Below are positions 56,369-64,000 of a stretch of DNA of 64,000 bases, in pieces; position 1 is the stretch's first letter; each line of letters starts with the position of its first letter. The position numbers were made by a program, and so were the translations under genes. The notes under the pieces are model-generated. The model searched no databases. It was not told where the DNA came from and saw only the letters and a list, made by a program, of their open reading frames with translations. Origin of the DNA: Pseudodesulfovibrio sp. (GTDB lineage: Bacteria > Desulfobacterota > Desulfovibrionia > Desulfovibrionales > Desulfovibrionaceae); contig NZ_JAQUWN010000001.1 in assembly GCF_028692895.1 (NCBI RefSeq), positions 1 through 64,000 of the forward strand, written 5' to 3'.

Positions 56369-59300
56369 GTGCCGGGGAAAAAACACGTACTGCTCATAGA
56401 CGACAACGCGTCCTTCCGGGACCTGGTGGCGAGCCATCTTGAGCGGCGCGGCCACCGGGTCTCCGCCGCCGGGGACGGGCCGTCCGGGCTGGCGCTGTTC
56501 GCCGGGGGGGGCGTTTCCGCCGTGCTGGTGGACCTGCGAATGCCCGGCATGGACGGCCACATGGTGCTGGCCGAGCTGGCGTCCCGGTCGGAGACGACAC
56601 CGCTCATCGTCATCTCGGGCGCCACCGGCCGCGACGACGCCATCCGGGCCATGCGCAACGGGGCCTGGGACTTCGTGGTCAAGGACGGGGATGTCCTGGA
56701 CGAACTGGACCATGCCCTGTGCAAGGCCTTTGAGCGGGCGGGCTACCTGGCTGCCCAGGGCCGGAGGCTGGCCCACGAGACCTGCGAGCGCGAGCGCGCC
56801 CAGGAGGCCCTGGCCAACCAGCTCGCCTTTCTTCAGGTCATCATCGACGCCGTGCCCGACCACATCTTCTACAAGGACCTCGCGGGGCGGTACCTGGGCT
56901 GCAACCAGGCCTTCGCCGCGTTCATGGGCAGGCCTCGCGAGGCGTTGCTCGGGTTGCGGGTTTCCGACGTGAGCCCGGCGGCGGAGGCGGCCGTGTACGA
57001 GGAAATGGACCGGCGGCTGCTGGCCCGCCCGGACGAGGCCCAGGCCCGCGATATTGACAGCGTCATCGACGGCAAGGCGCGCCACCTCATCGTGCGCAAG
57101 GCGGTCTTTCGGGGCCGGTCCGGGAGCCCGGCCGGCATCGTCGGCGTGTTCTCGGACATGACCCGGCAGCAGGAATATGCGCAAAAGCTGCGCCAGAACG
57201 AGGAGCGGATGCGGGCCATGCTTGACGCCTCGCCCCTGCCCATCGTCATCGTCAACCTGGAGACCGGCCGGACCCTCTTCGCCAACCGGCGGGCTTCCGA
57301 GCAGTTCGGATTCCCCCTGGAGGAGGCCGTGGGGCTGCGGGCGCGCCGGTTCTACGACGACCCAGCCTCCCGCGACCGCCTGGCCGAGCGCCTGCTGGCC
57401 CAGGGGCGGCTCAGCGGCGTGGAGCTCCTGATGCGCCGAACGGACGGGAGCCGGTTCTGGTGCCAGGCCTCGGCCGCGCTCATGGAGCTGGACGGGGCCA
57501 GGGTGGTCTTCATCTCTTTTTCGGACATCACGGCCCGCAAGGACCTGGAGGCGGCGCTGGAGAAATACGAGTTCATCGCCAACGCCTCCCACGATCTGAT
57601 GACCCTCTCCAGCCGGGACCACGTCTACGAGGCGGCCAACCGGGCCTACCTCGAACAGTTGGGCCGCCCCCGTGAGGCGGTGGTGGGCCGTTCCGTGGCC
57701 GAGGTCTGGGGCGAGGAGTCGTTCCGGGAATACATCCAGCCCCATTTCAGTAGTTGCCTCGAAGGGCACACGGTTTCCTACCAGGCCCGGTTCTCGTTCC
57801 CCGGGAGCGGGGAGCGGGATTACGAAGTGTTCATGTATCCCTATTCCGGGGCGGACGGCCGGGTCAGCCATGTGGCCACGGTCTCGCGCGACATCACGGA
57901 GCGCAAGCTGGCCGAGGACCGGCTGCGCGAGGCCCTGGAGCAGGTGGAGGCCATCCAGGACAACGCCATCTTCGGCGTGGGCCTGTTCGACGACGACACC
58001 ATCGTCCGCATCAACCAGCGGGGGGCGGATATCTTCGGCCGCACCCCGGAGAGCCTGGCGGGGGACCATCCCTCGCGCTATTTCCCCTCCGAGCGGCAGT
58101 ACCGGAGCTTTCGCCGCCGCTGCATCCACGGCCTGGTCACCGCCGGCGCGTACCAGACCGAACAGCAGTTCCGCCGCGCCGACGGCGCGCTCATCTGGAC
58201 CCAGCTTTCGGCCCAGGCCATGGACCGGGCCGACCTGTCCCAGGGCGTCATCTGGACCATCCTGGACATCACGGAGCGGCGCTTCAACGAGACCGTGACC
58301 CGGATGCTCTACCAGATCTCCAACGCCGTGACCACGACCTCGGACCTGGGCGAGCTCTATGAGCACATCCACGCCGTGCTGGACGAGGCCATCGAGGCGG
58401 CCAACTTCTTCATCGCCCTGCTGGACCGGCGGCGGACCCGGCTGGAGTTCACCTACTTCGAGGACGCGCACGACGATTTCCGGGGGGCGGTCTTCCTCAT
58501 CCACGAGGCCAGCGCCACCAGCCTGTCCGTGGAGGTCATCCGCACGGGCCGCCCTCTGCTGGTCACCACCCGCGAGCTGCCCGAGCGCGACCGGCCCCGG
58601 TCCGCGGGCGGCGCTGGCGCGGTCTGCATGGTGCGCGAAGCCTTCCTGCGCGAGCGGGGAGCGGACGACGCGTCCATGCTCGGCACCCGGTCCGAGGCCT
58701 GGCTGGGCGTGCCGCTCCGGGTCAAGGGCGAGGTGGTCGGGGTCATGGCAGTGCAGTCCTACTCTAACCCCTTTCAGTATTCGGACCGGGATGTGAACCT
58801 GCTGGTCTCGGTCTCCGAGCAGGTGGCCCTGGCCATCGAGCGCAAGGGCATCGAGCAGGACCTGCGCATGGCCCGCGACCTGGCCGAGGCCGCCAACCAT
58901 TCCAAGAATGAATTCCTGGCCAACATGAGCCACGAGCTGCGCACCCCGCTCAACGGCGTGCTCGGTATGCTTCAACTGGCCCAGACCACCCGGCTCACCG
59001 AGGAGCAGCGGGACTACGTGGACACCGCCCTGACCTCGGGCCGCAGCCTCCTCTCCATCCTCAACGACATCCTGGATTTTTCCAAGATGGAGGCGGGCAA
59101 GCTGGAGGTGGTGGCCGAGCGCTTTTCGCTCGCCACCCTGGTCCAGGACGTGGTCTCGACCTTCCGGGGGCAGGTGGTGGAGCGGGGGCTGGCCCTCTAC
59201 AGCCGCATCTACGGCGACTTCCCGGACACCTTGGTGGGGGCCAAGAGCCGCCTGCGGCAGATCCTGTTCAACGTGGTGGGAAACGGCGTCAAGTTCACCG

Positions 59301-60037
59301 AGCGGGGCGAGGTGGCCCTCGAGGTCTCCCTGCTCCACCTGGACCCCTCCGTCCACCGGTTGCGCCTGCTCTTCTCGGTGCGCGACACGGGCATCGGCAT
59401 CCCGGACGACGCCATCCGCAGCATCTTCGAGCCCTTCACCCAGGTGGACGGCTCCTACATGCGCCGCCACCAGGGCACGGGGCTGGGCCTGGGCATCGTC
59501 AAGCGGCTGGTCAGCCTCATGGGCGGCGTTCTGTCCATCGACACCGAGGAGGGCCGGGGCACCACCGTGCACATGGCCTTCAGCCTGGGCTACGAGCCGT
59601 CGAGCAGGGCCGAGGAAAGCGCCGCCCGCCTGGCGCCTCCTCCTCCGCCCCGGCGGCTCTCCCTGCTCCTGGTGGAGGACAACCGGGTCAACCGGCTCAT
59701 GGCCGAGCGCATGCTGGCCAAGCTGGGCCACGCTGTCCGGACCGCGCAGAACGGCGAGGAGGCCATCGAGATGCTGCGCAGGCACGCCTTCGACGGGGTG
59801 TTCATGGACATCCAGATGCCGGGCATGGACGGGCTGGAGGCCACCGGGCTGATCCGCTCGGCCGGGCCCGGCTCCGGCATCGATCCGGACATCCCCGTCA
59901 TCGCCATGACCGCCCACGCCATGATCGGGGACCGGGAGATGTTCATGAAGAACGGCATGACCGGCTACATCGCCAAGCCGGTGGACATGAAGGGGCTGGA
60001 GGATACCCTGGCCCGGCTGTTCTTTCGCCGGGAATGA
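56369..60037 (+). CDS. Large soluble hybrid kinase: REC-PAS4-GAF-HisKA-HATPase-REC
   Basis: This 1222-residue protein has no membrane segment. It begins with a receiver domain (Asp55 in [12 protein letters not shown]), so it can accept phosphate from another kinase. Four PAS domains follow (starting near residues 150, 280, 398 and 523) and a GAF domain (about 650-830). HisKA has His855 in [15 protein letters not shown], followed by HATPase ([22 protein letters not shown]) and a C-terminal receiver with Asp1147 in [12 protein letters not shown]. It starts at a GTG with an AGGGAG site upstream. It probably works as a phosphorelay integrator; input and output are unknown. Confidence 0.9.
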   Translation: MPGKKHVLLIDDNASFRDLVASHLERRGHRVSAAGDGPSGLALFAGGGVSAVLVDLRMPGMDGHMVLAELASRSETTPLIVISGATGRDDAIRAMRNGAWDFVVKDGDVLDELDHALCKAFERAGYLAAQGRRLAHETCERERAQEALANQLAFLQVIIDAVPDHIFYKDLAGRYLGCNQAFAAFMGRPREALLGLRVSDVSPAAEAAVYEEMDRRLLARPDEAQARDIDSVIDGKARHLIVRKAVFRGRSGSPAGIVGVFSDMTRQQEYAQKLRQNEERMRAMLDASPLPIVIVNLETGRTLFANRRASEQFGFPLEEAVGLRARRFYDDPASRDRLAERLLAQGRLSGVELLMRRTDGSRFWCQASAALMELDGARVVFISFSDITARKDLEAALEKYEFIANASHDLMTLSSRDHVYEAANRAYLEQLGRPREAVVGRSVAEVWGEESFREYIQPHFSSCLEGHTVSYQARFSFPGSGERDYEVFMYPYSGADGRVSHVATVSRDITERKLAEDRLREALEQVEAIQDNAIFGVGLFDDDTIVRINQRGADIFGRTPESLAGDHPSRYFPSERQYRSFRRRCIHGLVTAGAYQTEQQFRRADGALIWTQLSAQAMDRADLSQGVIWTILDITERRFNETVTRMLYQISNAVTTTSDLGELYEHIHAVLDEAIEAANFFIALLDRRRTRLEFTYFEDAHDDFRGAVFLIHEASATSLSVEVIRTGRPLLVTTRELPERDRPRSAGGAGAVCMVREAFLRERGADDASMLGTRSEAWLGVPLRVKGEVVGVMAVQSYSNPFQYSDRDVNLLVSVSEQVALAIERKGIEQDLRMARDLAEAANHSKNEFLANMSHELRTPLNGVLGMLQLAQTTRLTEEQRDYVDTALTSGRSLLSILNDILDFSKMEAGKLEVVAERFSLATLVQDVVSTFRGQVVERGLALYSRIYGDFPDTLVGAKSRLRQILFNVVGNGVKFTERGEVALEVSLLHLDPSVHRLRLLFSVRDTGIGIPDDAIRSIFEPFTQVDGSYMRRHQGTGLGLGIVKRLVSLMGGVLSIDTEEGRGTTVHMAFSLGYEPSSRAEESAARLAPPPPPRRLSLLLVEDNRVNRLMAERMLAKLGHAVRTAQNGEEAIEMLRRHAFDGVFMDIQMPGMDGLEATGLIRSAGPGSGIDPDIPVIAMTAHAMIGDREMFMKNGMTGYIAKPVDMKGLEDTLARLFFRRE

Positions 60038-60091
60038 CCCGCGAGCGCCGTCAGGGAGGACTCCCGGTCCGCCGCGCCGCCCGGAAAGGGG

Positions 60092-60100
60092 TGTGGATAA
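60092..60100 (-). promoter_or_regulatory. Isolated perfect DnaA box
   Basis: TGTGGATAA is the exact reverse complement of the DnaA box TTATCCACA. It lies between the large hybrid kinase and HD-GYP genes. It is the only perfect match I found in the window, and no others cluster with it. Confidence 0.5.
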
Positions 60101-60193
60101 CTCGGACGGACAAGGGGGCGTGACGGCGGATGGTCTAGCAAAATTCACGATTTTAACTAGATTTTGTTGTCGATCTGCACTATTGCTGACCGG

Positions 60194-61174
60194 ATGGCTG
60201 TGTTGTCCCGAGCCGCCCGTCCGGTCTCCTATTTCCCGGTGTCTCCGGTGATGCTGTTCCCGGAGGCTTTGGGGGATTTCTCCGTCTACCTCTGGCAGGG
60301 AGGGGACTTCGTCCTCTATACCCGTTCCGGGCAGAAGTTCACGCTTCGCCACCGCCAGTCGCTGCACAGCAACGGGGTCAATGAGGTCTACGTCCGCAGT
60401 TCGGAAAAGGCGCAGTACGAGCAGTACATCGAGCGCAACCTGGGGTCCATCCTGCTGGACGAGTCCCTGCCCATCAAGCTCAGGTCCCGCGTCTTCTACG
60501 AGGCGTCCGCCGTGGTCATGCAGGACGTCTTCGACAACCGGCTGCCCACCGCGCTCAGGGCCCGGCACTTCGAGCGCATCGCGGAGATCGTCAAGAGCTC
60601 CATCAAGTTCCTGGCCTCGGACAACACCCTGTCCACCGTGGCCCCCTTCATCTCCCACGACTACAAGACGTACACCCACTGCATGCACGTCTTTATTTAT
60701 TCGGTGGCCGTTTTCCAGACCTACGGCATGAGCGACACCGAGATCTTCGAGTGCGCCCTGGGTGCGCTGCTCCACGACGTGGGCAAGGCCAAGATTCCCC
60801 GGCGCATCCTGAACAAGCGGGGGGCTCTGACCATGTCCGAGCGGGCGGTCATCAAGGAGCACCCGGTCCACGGGGTGTCCATGTGCGCCCACCTGCCCAT
60901 GACCCAGAACACCATCAACTGCATCCTCTTCCACCACGAAAAGCTGGACGGCACCGGGTATCCGGCCGGGCTCAAGGGCGACAACCTGCCCCTGCCGGTG
61001 CGCATCATCTCCATGGCCGACGTCTACGACGCCCTGACCACGGAGCGGCCCTACGCCGAGGCCATCCCCCCCTACGAGGCCCTGACCCTCATGCGCCACG
61101 ACATGCGCCAGGCCTTGGACATGGTCGTGTTCAAGCGGTTCGTGGCCGTGCTGAGCGGCGCGGACATGATCTGA
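60194..61174 (+). CDS. HD-GYP domain cyclic-di-GMP phosphodiesterase
   Basis: The 326-residue protein has an N-terminal region of about 130 residues (FSVYLWQGGDFVLYTRSGQK is a PilZ-like or DUF3391-like stretch). A C-terminal HD-GYP domain follows, with SHDYKTYTHCMHVFIYSVAV, the metal-binding LLHDVGKAKIPRRIL and HHEKLDGTGYPAGLKG. These are all expected catalytic residues, so hydrolysis of cyclic-di-GMP is likely. The start is uncertain: a TTG at 60164, ATG at 60194 and ATG at 60251 are all in frame without strong ribosome binding sites. It is followed by a GGDEF gene, pairing breakdown with synthesis. Confidence 0.88.
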   Translation: MAVLSRAARPVSYFPVSPVMLFPEALGDFSVYLWQGGDFVLYTRSGQKFTLRHRQSLHSNGVNEVYVRSSEKAQYEQYIERNLGSILLDESLPIKLRSRVFYEASAVVMQDVFDNRLPTALRARHFERIAEIVKSSIKFLASDNTLSTVAPFISHDYKTYTHCMHVFIYSVAVFQTYGMSDTEIFECALGALLHDVGKAKIPRRILNKRGALTMSERAVIKEHPVHGVSMCAHLPMTQNTINCILFHHEKLDGTGYPAGLKGDNLPLPVRIISMADVYDALTTERPYAEAIPPYEALTLMRHDMRQALDMVVFKRFVAVLSGADMI

Positions 61175-61250
61175 TTTTCGCATTCCTCCGGAGCGGAAAA
61201 CCCTTGGCCTGTCCCCGCGCGCAAGGTATAGCGAAATCAGGAGCATCCCC

Positions 61251-62312
61251 ATGGCATCGACTCGAAAAAAAGACGTTGGACTCTGTTTCCCCGACATCCT
61301 CAAGCGGTTCGGCATCGGCGACGATCCGGACTGGCTGGCCGTCGTCCTCTTTGTGCGCAACCTGCTGCGGCACCTCACGGTCTATTCCGACGAGAAGAAG
61401 CGGGAGATACAGCAGGAGGTCTTCCGCGAACTGGCGCGCAAGGACTTCTCGCACGAGCGGTTCGACGCGGTCGTCGCCATGCTCGACATGTACCTGATGC
61501 AGACCATCGGCGCCCTGGAGCTGGAGGAGTCGCTGGCCCTGGAGAGGCGGTCGGCCGTGGCCCTGCTCAAGGAGATGGACGCGGTCATCGACTCCATCCG
61601 GGGCAACAGCGAACGCCAGACCCGAAAGCTCGACGACTTCCGGGACCGGACCGTGGGCGTCATCGAGTCCTCCGAGGAGCGCTCGGCCATCGTCTCCCGT
61701 GTGCGTGACATGTTCCAGGAGCTCATCCAGGAGTTCCGGGAGGAGGCCAGGGAACTGAACGACCGGGCCCGGATGCTGGAGCGCACCGCCAACTTCGACC
61801 CCCTGCTCACCGGGCTGCACAATCGCCGCGCCCTGGACGCCTACCTGCAGGAGACCGTGTCGGCCCAGACGGACGATTCCCTGCCCCTGTCCCTCATCAT
61901 GTTCGACGTGGATCACTTCAAGCGGGTCAACGACACCCACGGCCATCAGGTGGGCGACGACGTGCTCCGGGTCCTGGCGGGCATCGTCTCGGCCAACGCC
62001 ATCCAGTACCGGGGCTTCGCGGCCCGCTACGGCGGCGAGGAGCTGGTCGTGATCCTGAAGAACATCCCCCAGAACATCGCCTTGCTCTGCGCCGAGTCCA
62101 TCCGGTGCGAGGTGGAGCGCTACGACTTCCGGCCGCGCAACGACGGGCAGCTCTCCGAGACCCCGGTGCGCTTCACGGTCTCGGCGGGCGTGGCCCAGTG
62201 GCAGCCCGGCTGGGACGCGGGCAAGCTGGTCAGCACGGCGGACGCGGCCCTGTACCGGGCCAAGAACAGCGGCCGAAACAACGTGGCGGCCCACGGCGTG
62301 GGCGACAAATAG
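61251..62312 (+). CDS. GGDEF diguanylate cyclase
   Basis: This 353-residue soluble protein has an N-terminal helical half with long coiled-coil stretches (EFREEARELNDRARMLERTA leading into the catalytic domain). The C-terminal GGDEF domain starts with NFDPLLTGLHNRRALDAYL, has MFDVDHFKRVNDTHGHQVGD and the active-site loop RYGGEELVVIL, a functional GGEEF variant. The product-inhibition RxxD motif is absent (QYRG at that position). The N-terminal region resembles the sensing half of Vibrio-type helical cyclases, but its input is unknown. It lies 76 bases downstream of the HD-GYP gene. Confidence 0.9.
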   Translation: MASTRKKDVGLCFPDILKRFGIGDDPDWLAVVLFVRNLLRHLTVYSDEKKREIQQEVFRELARKDFSHERFDAVVAMLDMYLMQTIGALELEESLALERRSAVALLKEMDAVIDSIRGNSERQTRKLDDFRDRTVGVIESSEERSAIVSRVRDMFQELIQEFREEARELNDRARMLERTANFDPLLTGLHNRRALDAYLQETVSAQTDDSLPLSLIMFDVDHFKRVNDTHGHQVGDDVLRVLAGIVSANAIQYRGFAARYGGEELVVILKNIPQNIALLCAESIRCEVERYDFRPRNDGQLSETPVRFTVSAGVAQWQPGWDAGKLVSTADAALYRAKNSGRNNVAAHGVGDK

Positions 62313-62346
62313 CTTACCGGCAAGCGCCGGTCGTTATCGGCACGAA

Positions 62347-63471
62347 ATGTTGCATAAACAGACTTTCCGATGGCTGGTGATCCTTGGCGTTGCGCTGGCG
62401 GCCATGACCTGTCCGTGTCTGGCCCTCTCGTGCCTGGCCGGGGATGTGGCGCTCCTGCATTCCGCCGGATCGGCGGACGGCTGGACCCGGTCCGTGGCGC
62501 GCGGCCTGTGCGCCGGGGACGACCCGGCCTGCCGGGTGTCCGAGATCTTTTTGGGAGACGCCGAGGAGGGCGAGGAGTTCTTCGAGACGCTGCACGACCG
62601 GCTCTGCCCGGACTGGTGTGCGCGCACCCCGGACGCGGTGGTGGCCGACGGCGAGGTGGCCTTCGCCTTCGCCCGCAAGTACCGGGGCGAGCTGTTCGGC
62701 GACGCGCCCGTGATCTACCTGGGCATGTCCAGGCCCGAGGCCGGGATCGCGGAGCAGTGCGGCCGCTGCTCGGGCGTGCCGCTCCGGCTCGGGGTGGAGT
62801 GGACGGTGGACCTCATCTTCAGGCTGCGGCCCGAGACTTCCATCGTGGTGGCGCTCATGGACGACGACGTGGCGAACCAGCCGTTGCGAGCCCGGGTGGA
62901 GGCGGCCATGGAGCCGCACCTGGACCGCGCCCGGCTGATCTTTCCCGGCCACGAGCCCGGCGACGACGGCGGGCTGGACGAGTCCGACCTGGCCTCGGTG
63001 GCCGGGAGCGTGCCCGTGGGCGGGGCGGTCCTGTTCCTGCGTTTCGCCCTGGACAAGGCGGGCAACCCCGTGGACGAGGACGGCTGCGCGCGCATGGTGG
63101 CGAGGCGCAGTCAGGCCCCGGTCTACGTCCTGACCGACCGTTTCCTGGGCGACGGCGTGCTCGGCGGGGTGGTGGCGGTGGGCGAGGACCAGGCGCGCGA
63201 GGCCGCGAACCTGGCCGCCCGGCTCCGGGAAGGGGCCGGGGAGGCGGCGTCGCAGGGCGTGAAACCTCGCGCCGTGGTGGACCTGACGGTGCTGGCCCGG
63301 TTCGGCATTCCGGCCGACCGGCTGCCCGCTGTGTGCGCGGGGATCAATCCCGTGGACCCGCCAGAACCCGCCTCCGCCCTGGGGGCGGCGGGCATGTGGC
63401 TGCCCGCGCTCTTCCTGGCGCTGCCCGCCTGGCTGCTGATCCGGCGGCTACGCGCCAAGCAGCTCAAGTAG
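62347..63471 (+). CDS. Sensor-only membrane protein with periplasmic binding-protein-like domain
   Basis: This 374-residue protein has an N-terminal signal/anchor (WLVILGVALAAMTCPCLA) and a long periplasmic domain. A C-terminal transmembrane helix (WLPALFLALPAWLLIRRL) is followed by only a few basic residues. The periplasmic part follows the layout of the sensor domain in the kinase at 49269: ARKYRGELFGDAPVIYLGMS corresponds to RRYHGLLFPGVPVVFCGVNH there, and DRFLGDGVLGGVVAVGEDQA to DFDLGHGIVGGLLTSGREQG. No kinase or cyclase domain is attached. It may be a decayed receptor or a partner subunit. Confidence 0.65.
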   Translation: MLHKQTFRWLVILGVALAAMTCPCLALSCLAGDVALLHSAGSADGWTRSVARGLCAGDDPACRVSEIFLGDAEEGEEFFETLHDRLCPDWCARTPDAVVADGEVAFAFARKYRGELFGDAPVIYLGMSRPEAGIAEQCGRCSGVPLRLGVEWTVDLIFRLRPETSIVVALMDDDVANQPLRARVEAAMEPHLDRARLIFPGHEPGDDGGLDESDLASVAGSVPVGGAVLFLRFALDKAGNPVDEDGCARMVARRSQAPVYVLTDRFLGDGVLGGVVAVGEDQAREAANLAARLREGAGEAASQGVKPRAVVDLTVLARFGIPADRLPAVCAGINPVDPPEPASALGAAGMWLPALFLALPAWLLIRRLRAKQLK

Positions 63472-63624
63472 ATACGCGCCCTGGACCACGACCATCAGGG
63501 CCGTGGCGGCCATGGCCACCAGGATCATGCGCCGTGTTTCGCGCCCGACCTTGTCGCAGATGTCGGCCAGTTGGCCTGACATATATTCCGTCGTATATTT
63601 CGGGTGGTTGTACCAAAGGACCAT
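63448..63624 (-). CDS. Small single-helix membrane protein
   Basis: This predicted 58-residue protein has a soluble start (MVLWYNHPKYTTEYMSGQLA), a basic segment (VGRETRRM) and one C-terminal transmembrane helix (ILVAMAATALMVVVQGAYLL). A GGGAGG site 8 bases before the ATG supports translation from 63624. Its last 24 bases overlap the 3' end of the sensor-only gene on the other strand. The function is unknown. Confidence 0.5.
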   Translation of the reverse strand: MVLWYNHPKYTTEYMSGQLADICDKVGRETRRMILVAMAATALMVVVQGAYLLELLGA

Positions 63625-63756
63625 GCGGGGCCTCCCTCGTGGACAGGACGTTGGTTGAAGCCCAGACACTATGCCGCGCGCGGGGAATGCGCCGCCGCAT
63701 TGGTGACGCCTCCATGTCGCGATGGTTACGCGCGAACGGAATTTGGGTGACGCGTG

Positions 63757-63981
63757 TCAGCGCAGGAAGATGTAAAGGGCGGCCAGTGCCCAGAGCAGGG
63801 CGGCGGCGGCCGAGGCCGCCGGGATCATCCACCACTTGAGGCGCACGGCCCGCCCGCGCAGCCGGAAGGTGGCGCAGCAGGAAAAGAGGCTGAGGGCCAT
63901 CTGGGCGAGCAGGCCGGAGGCCGCCAGGGCGGGCAGGGCCAGGAGCCAGAGGACGGGGTCGGTGATCCAGGGACCGTTCAC
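63757..63981 (-). CDS. Small membrane protein, possibly extending beyond the window
   Basis: The predicted 74-residue protein has two hydrophobic helices (LWLLALPALAASGLLAQMAL and PAASAAAALLWALAALYIFL) separated by a basic loop, LRGRAVRLKWW. The apparent start is a GTG at 63981 with no clear ribosome binding site. The frame stays open to the window edge, so the gene may be longer. No family was recognised. Confidence 0.45.
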   Translation of the reverse strand: MNGPWITDPVLWLLALPALAASGLLAQMALSLFSCCATFRLRGRAVRLKWWMIPAASAAAALLWALAALYIFLR

Positions 63982-64000
63982 GGGGCGTTCCGGGCGGGGC

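Noticed and set aside
53951-61378. Very long minus-strand open frame (over 2400 codons)
   Set aside because: It is antisense to at least five well-supported genes and consists of Gly/Arg/His-rich low-complexity translation, a consequence of high GC and codon bias.

Overview
The window is a high-GC bacterial chromosome segment that looks like a sulfate-reducing Desulfovibrionaceae genome (Desulfovibrio or Pseudodesulfovibrio type). The inference rests on the gene content: a four-subunit 2-oxoacid:ferredoxin oxidoreductase, a DUF39 homocysteine-biosynthesis protein, an FmdE-family protein beside a FecBCD-type transporter, hybrid cluster protein, an ErcA-type regulatory alcohol dehydrogenase, nickel-pincer cofactor genes and many multi-PAS histidine kinases. 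I saw no rRNA, tRNA or CRISPR array. No database search was possible, so family names come from recognised motifs.

Layout. 1-4.6 kb: 3' end of an asparagine synthetase gene, a TerC membrane protein, 6-phosphogluconolactonase and a TPR lipoprotein. 4.6-12.3 kb: the replication block dnaA-dnaN-gyrB-gyrA, all on the minus strand. 12.9-21.7 kb: homocysteine biosynthesis, a metal-type ABC transporter with FmdE, a methyltransferase and the 2-oxoacid oxidoreductase operon. 21.7-27.5 kb: queA, an HTH/coiled-coil protein, a lipoprotein, coaBC and a nucleotide-sugar epimerase. 27.6-30.0 kb: chromosome partitioning, with two parS sites, parA, an opposing zinc-ribbon gene and parB; a third parS lies inside queA. 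30-35.3 kb: heptose-7-phosphate kinase, phosphofructokinase, two small regulator-like genes, an AT-rich spacer, a methyltransferase and a MarR regulator.

35.4-46 kb is an accessory block: larE-larB-larC (larC lacks its C-terminal half), a DUF3431 protein, a MacB/FtsX-type permease, a TetR regulator, a decayed second TetR gene, and an RND adaptor plus pump. The same 12-bp near-palindrome occurs upstream of marR/larE and upstream of the first TetR gene, which suggests one regulator spans the block. 46-48.4 kb holds an IS30-type transposase remnant and hcp. 48.5-64 kb is a signalling island: a hybrid kinase with a periplasmic substrate-binding sensor, ercA with an overlapping kinase gene, an orphan solute-binding protein, a 1222-residue REC-4xPAS-GAF-kinase-REC protein, an HD-GYP phosphodiesterase, a GGDEF cyclase, a sensor-only membrane protein and two small membrane proteins.

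The most unusual non-coding signal is a set of three intergenic islands (about 1.04-1.71, 4.30-4.57 and 42.36-42.74 kb). Each is bounded by inverted copies of ATGCCTCCGGCGGCC. Two of them also carry a shared inner palindromic block followed by a long hairpin whose sequence differs between copies.
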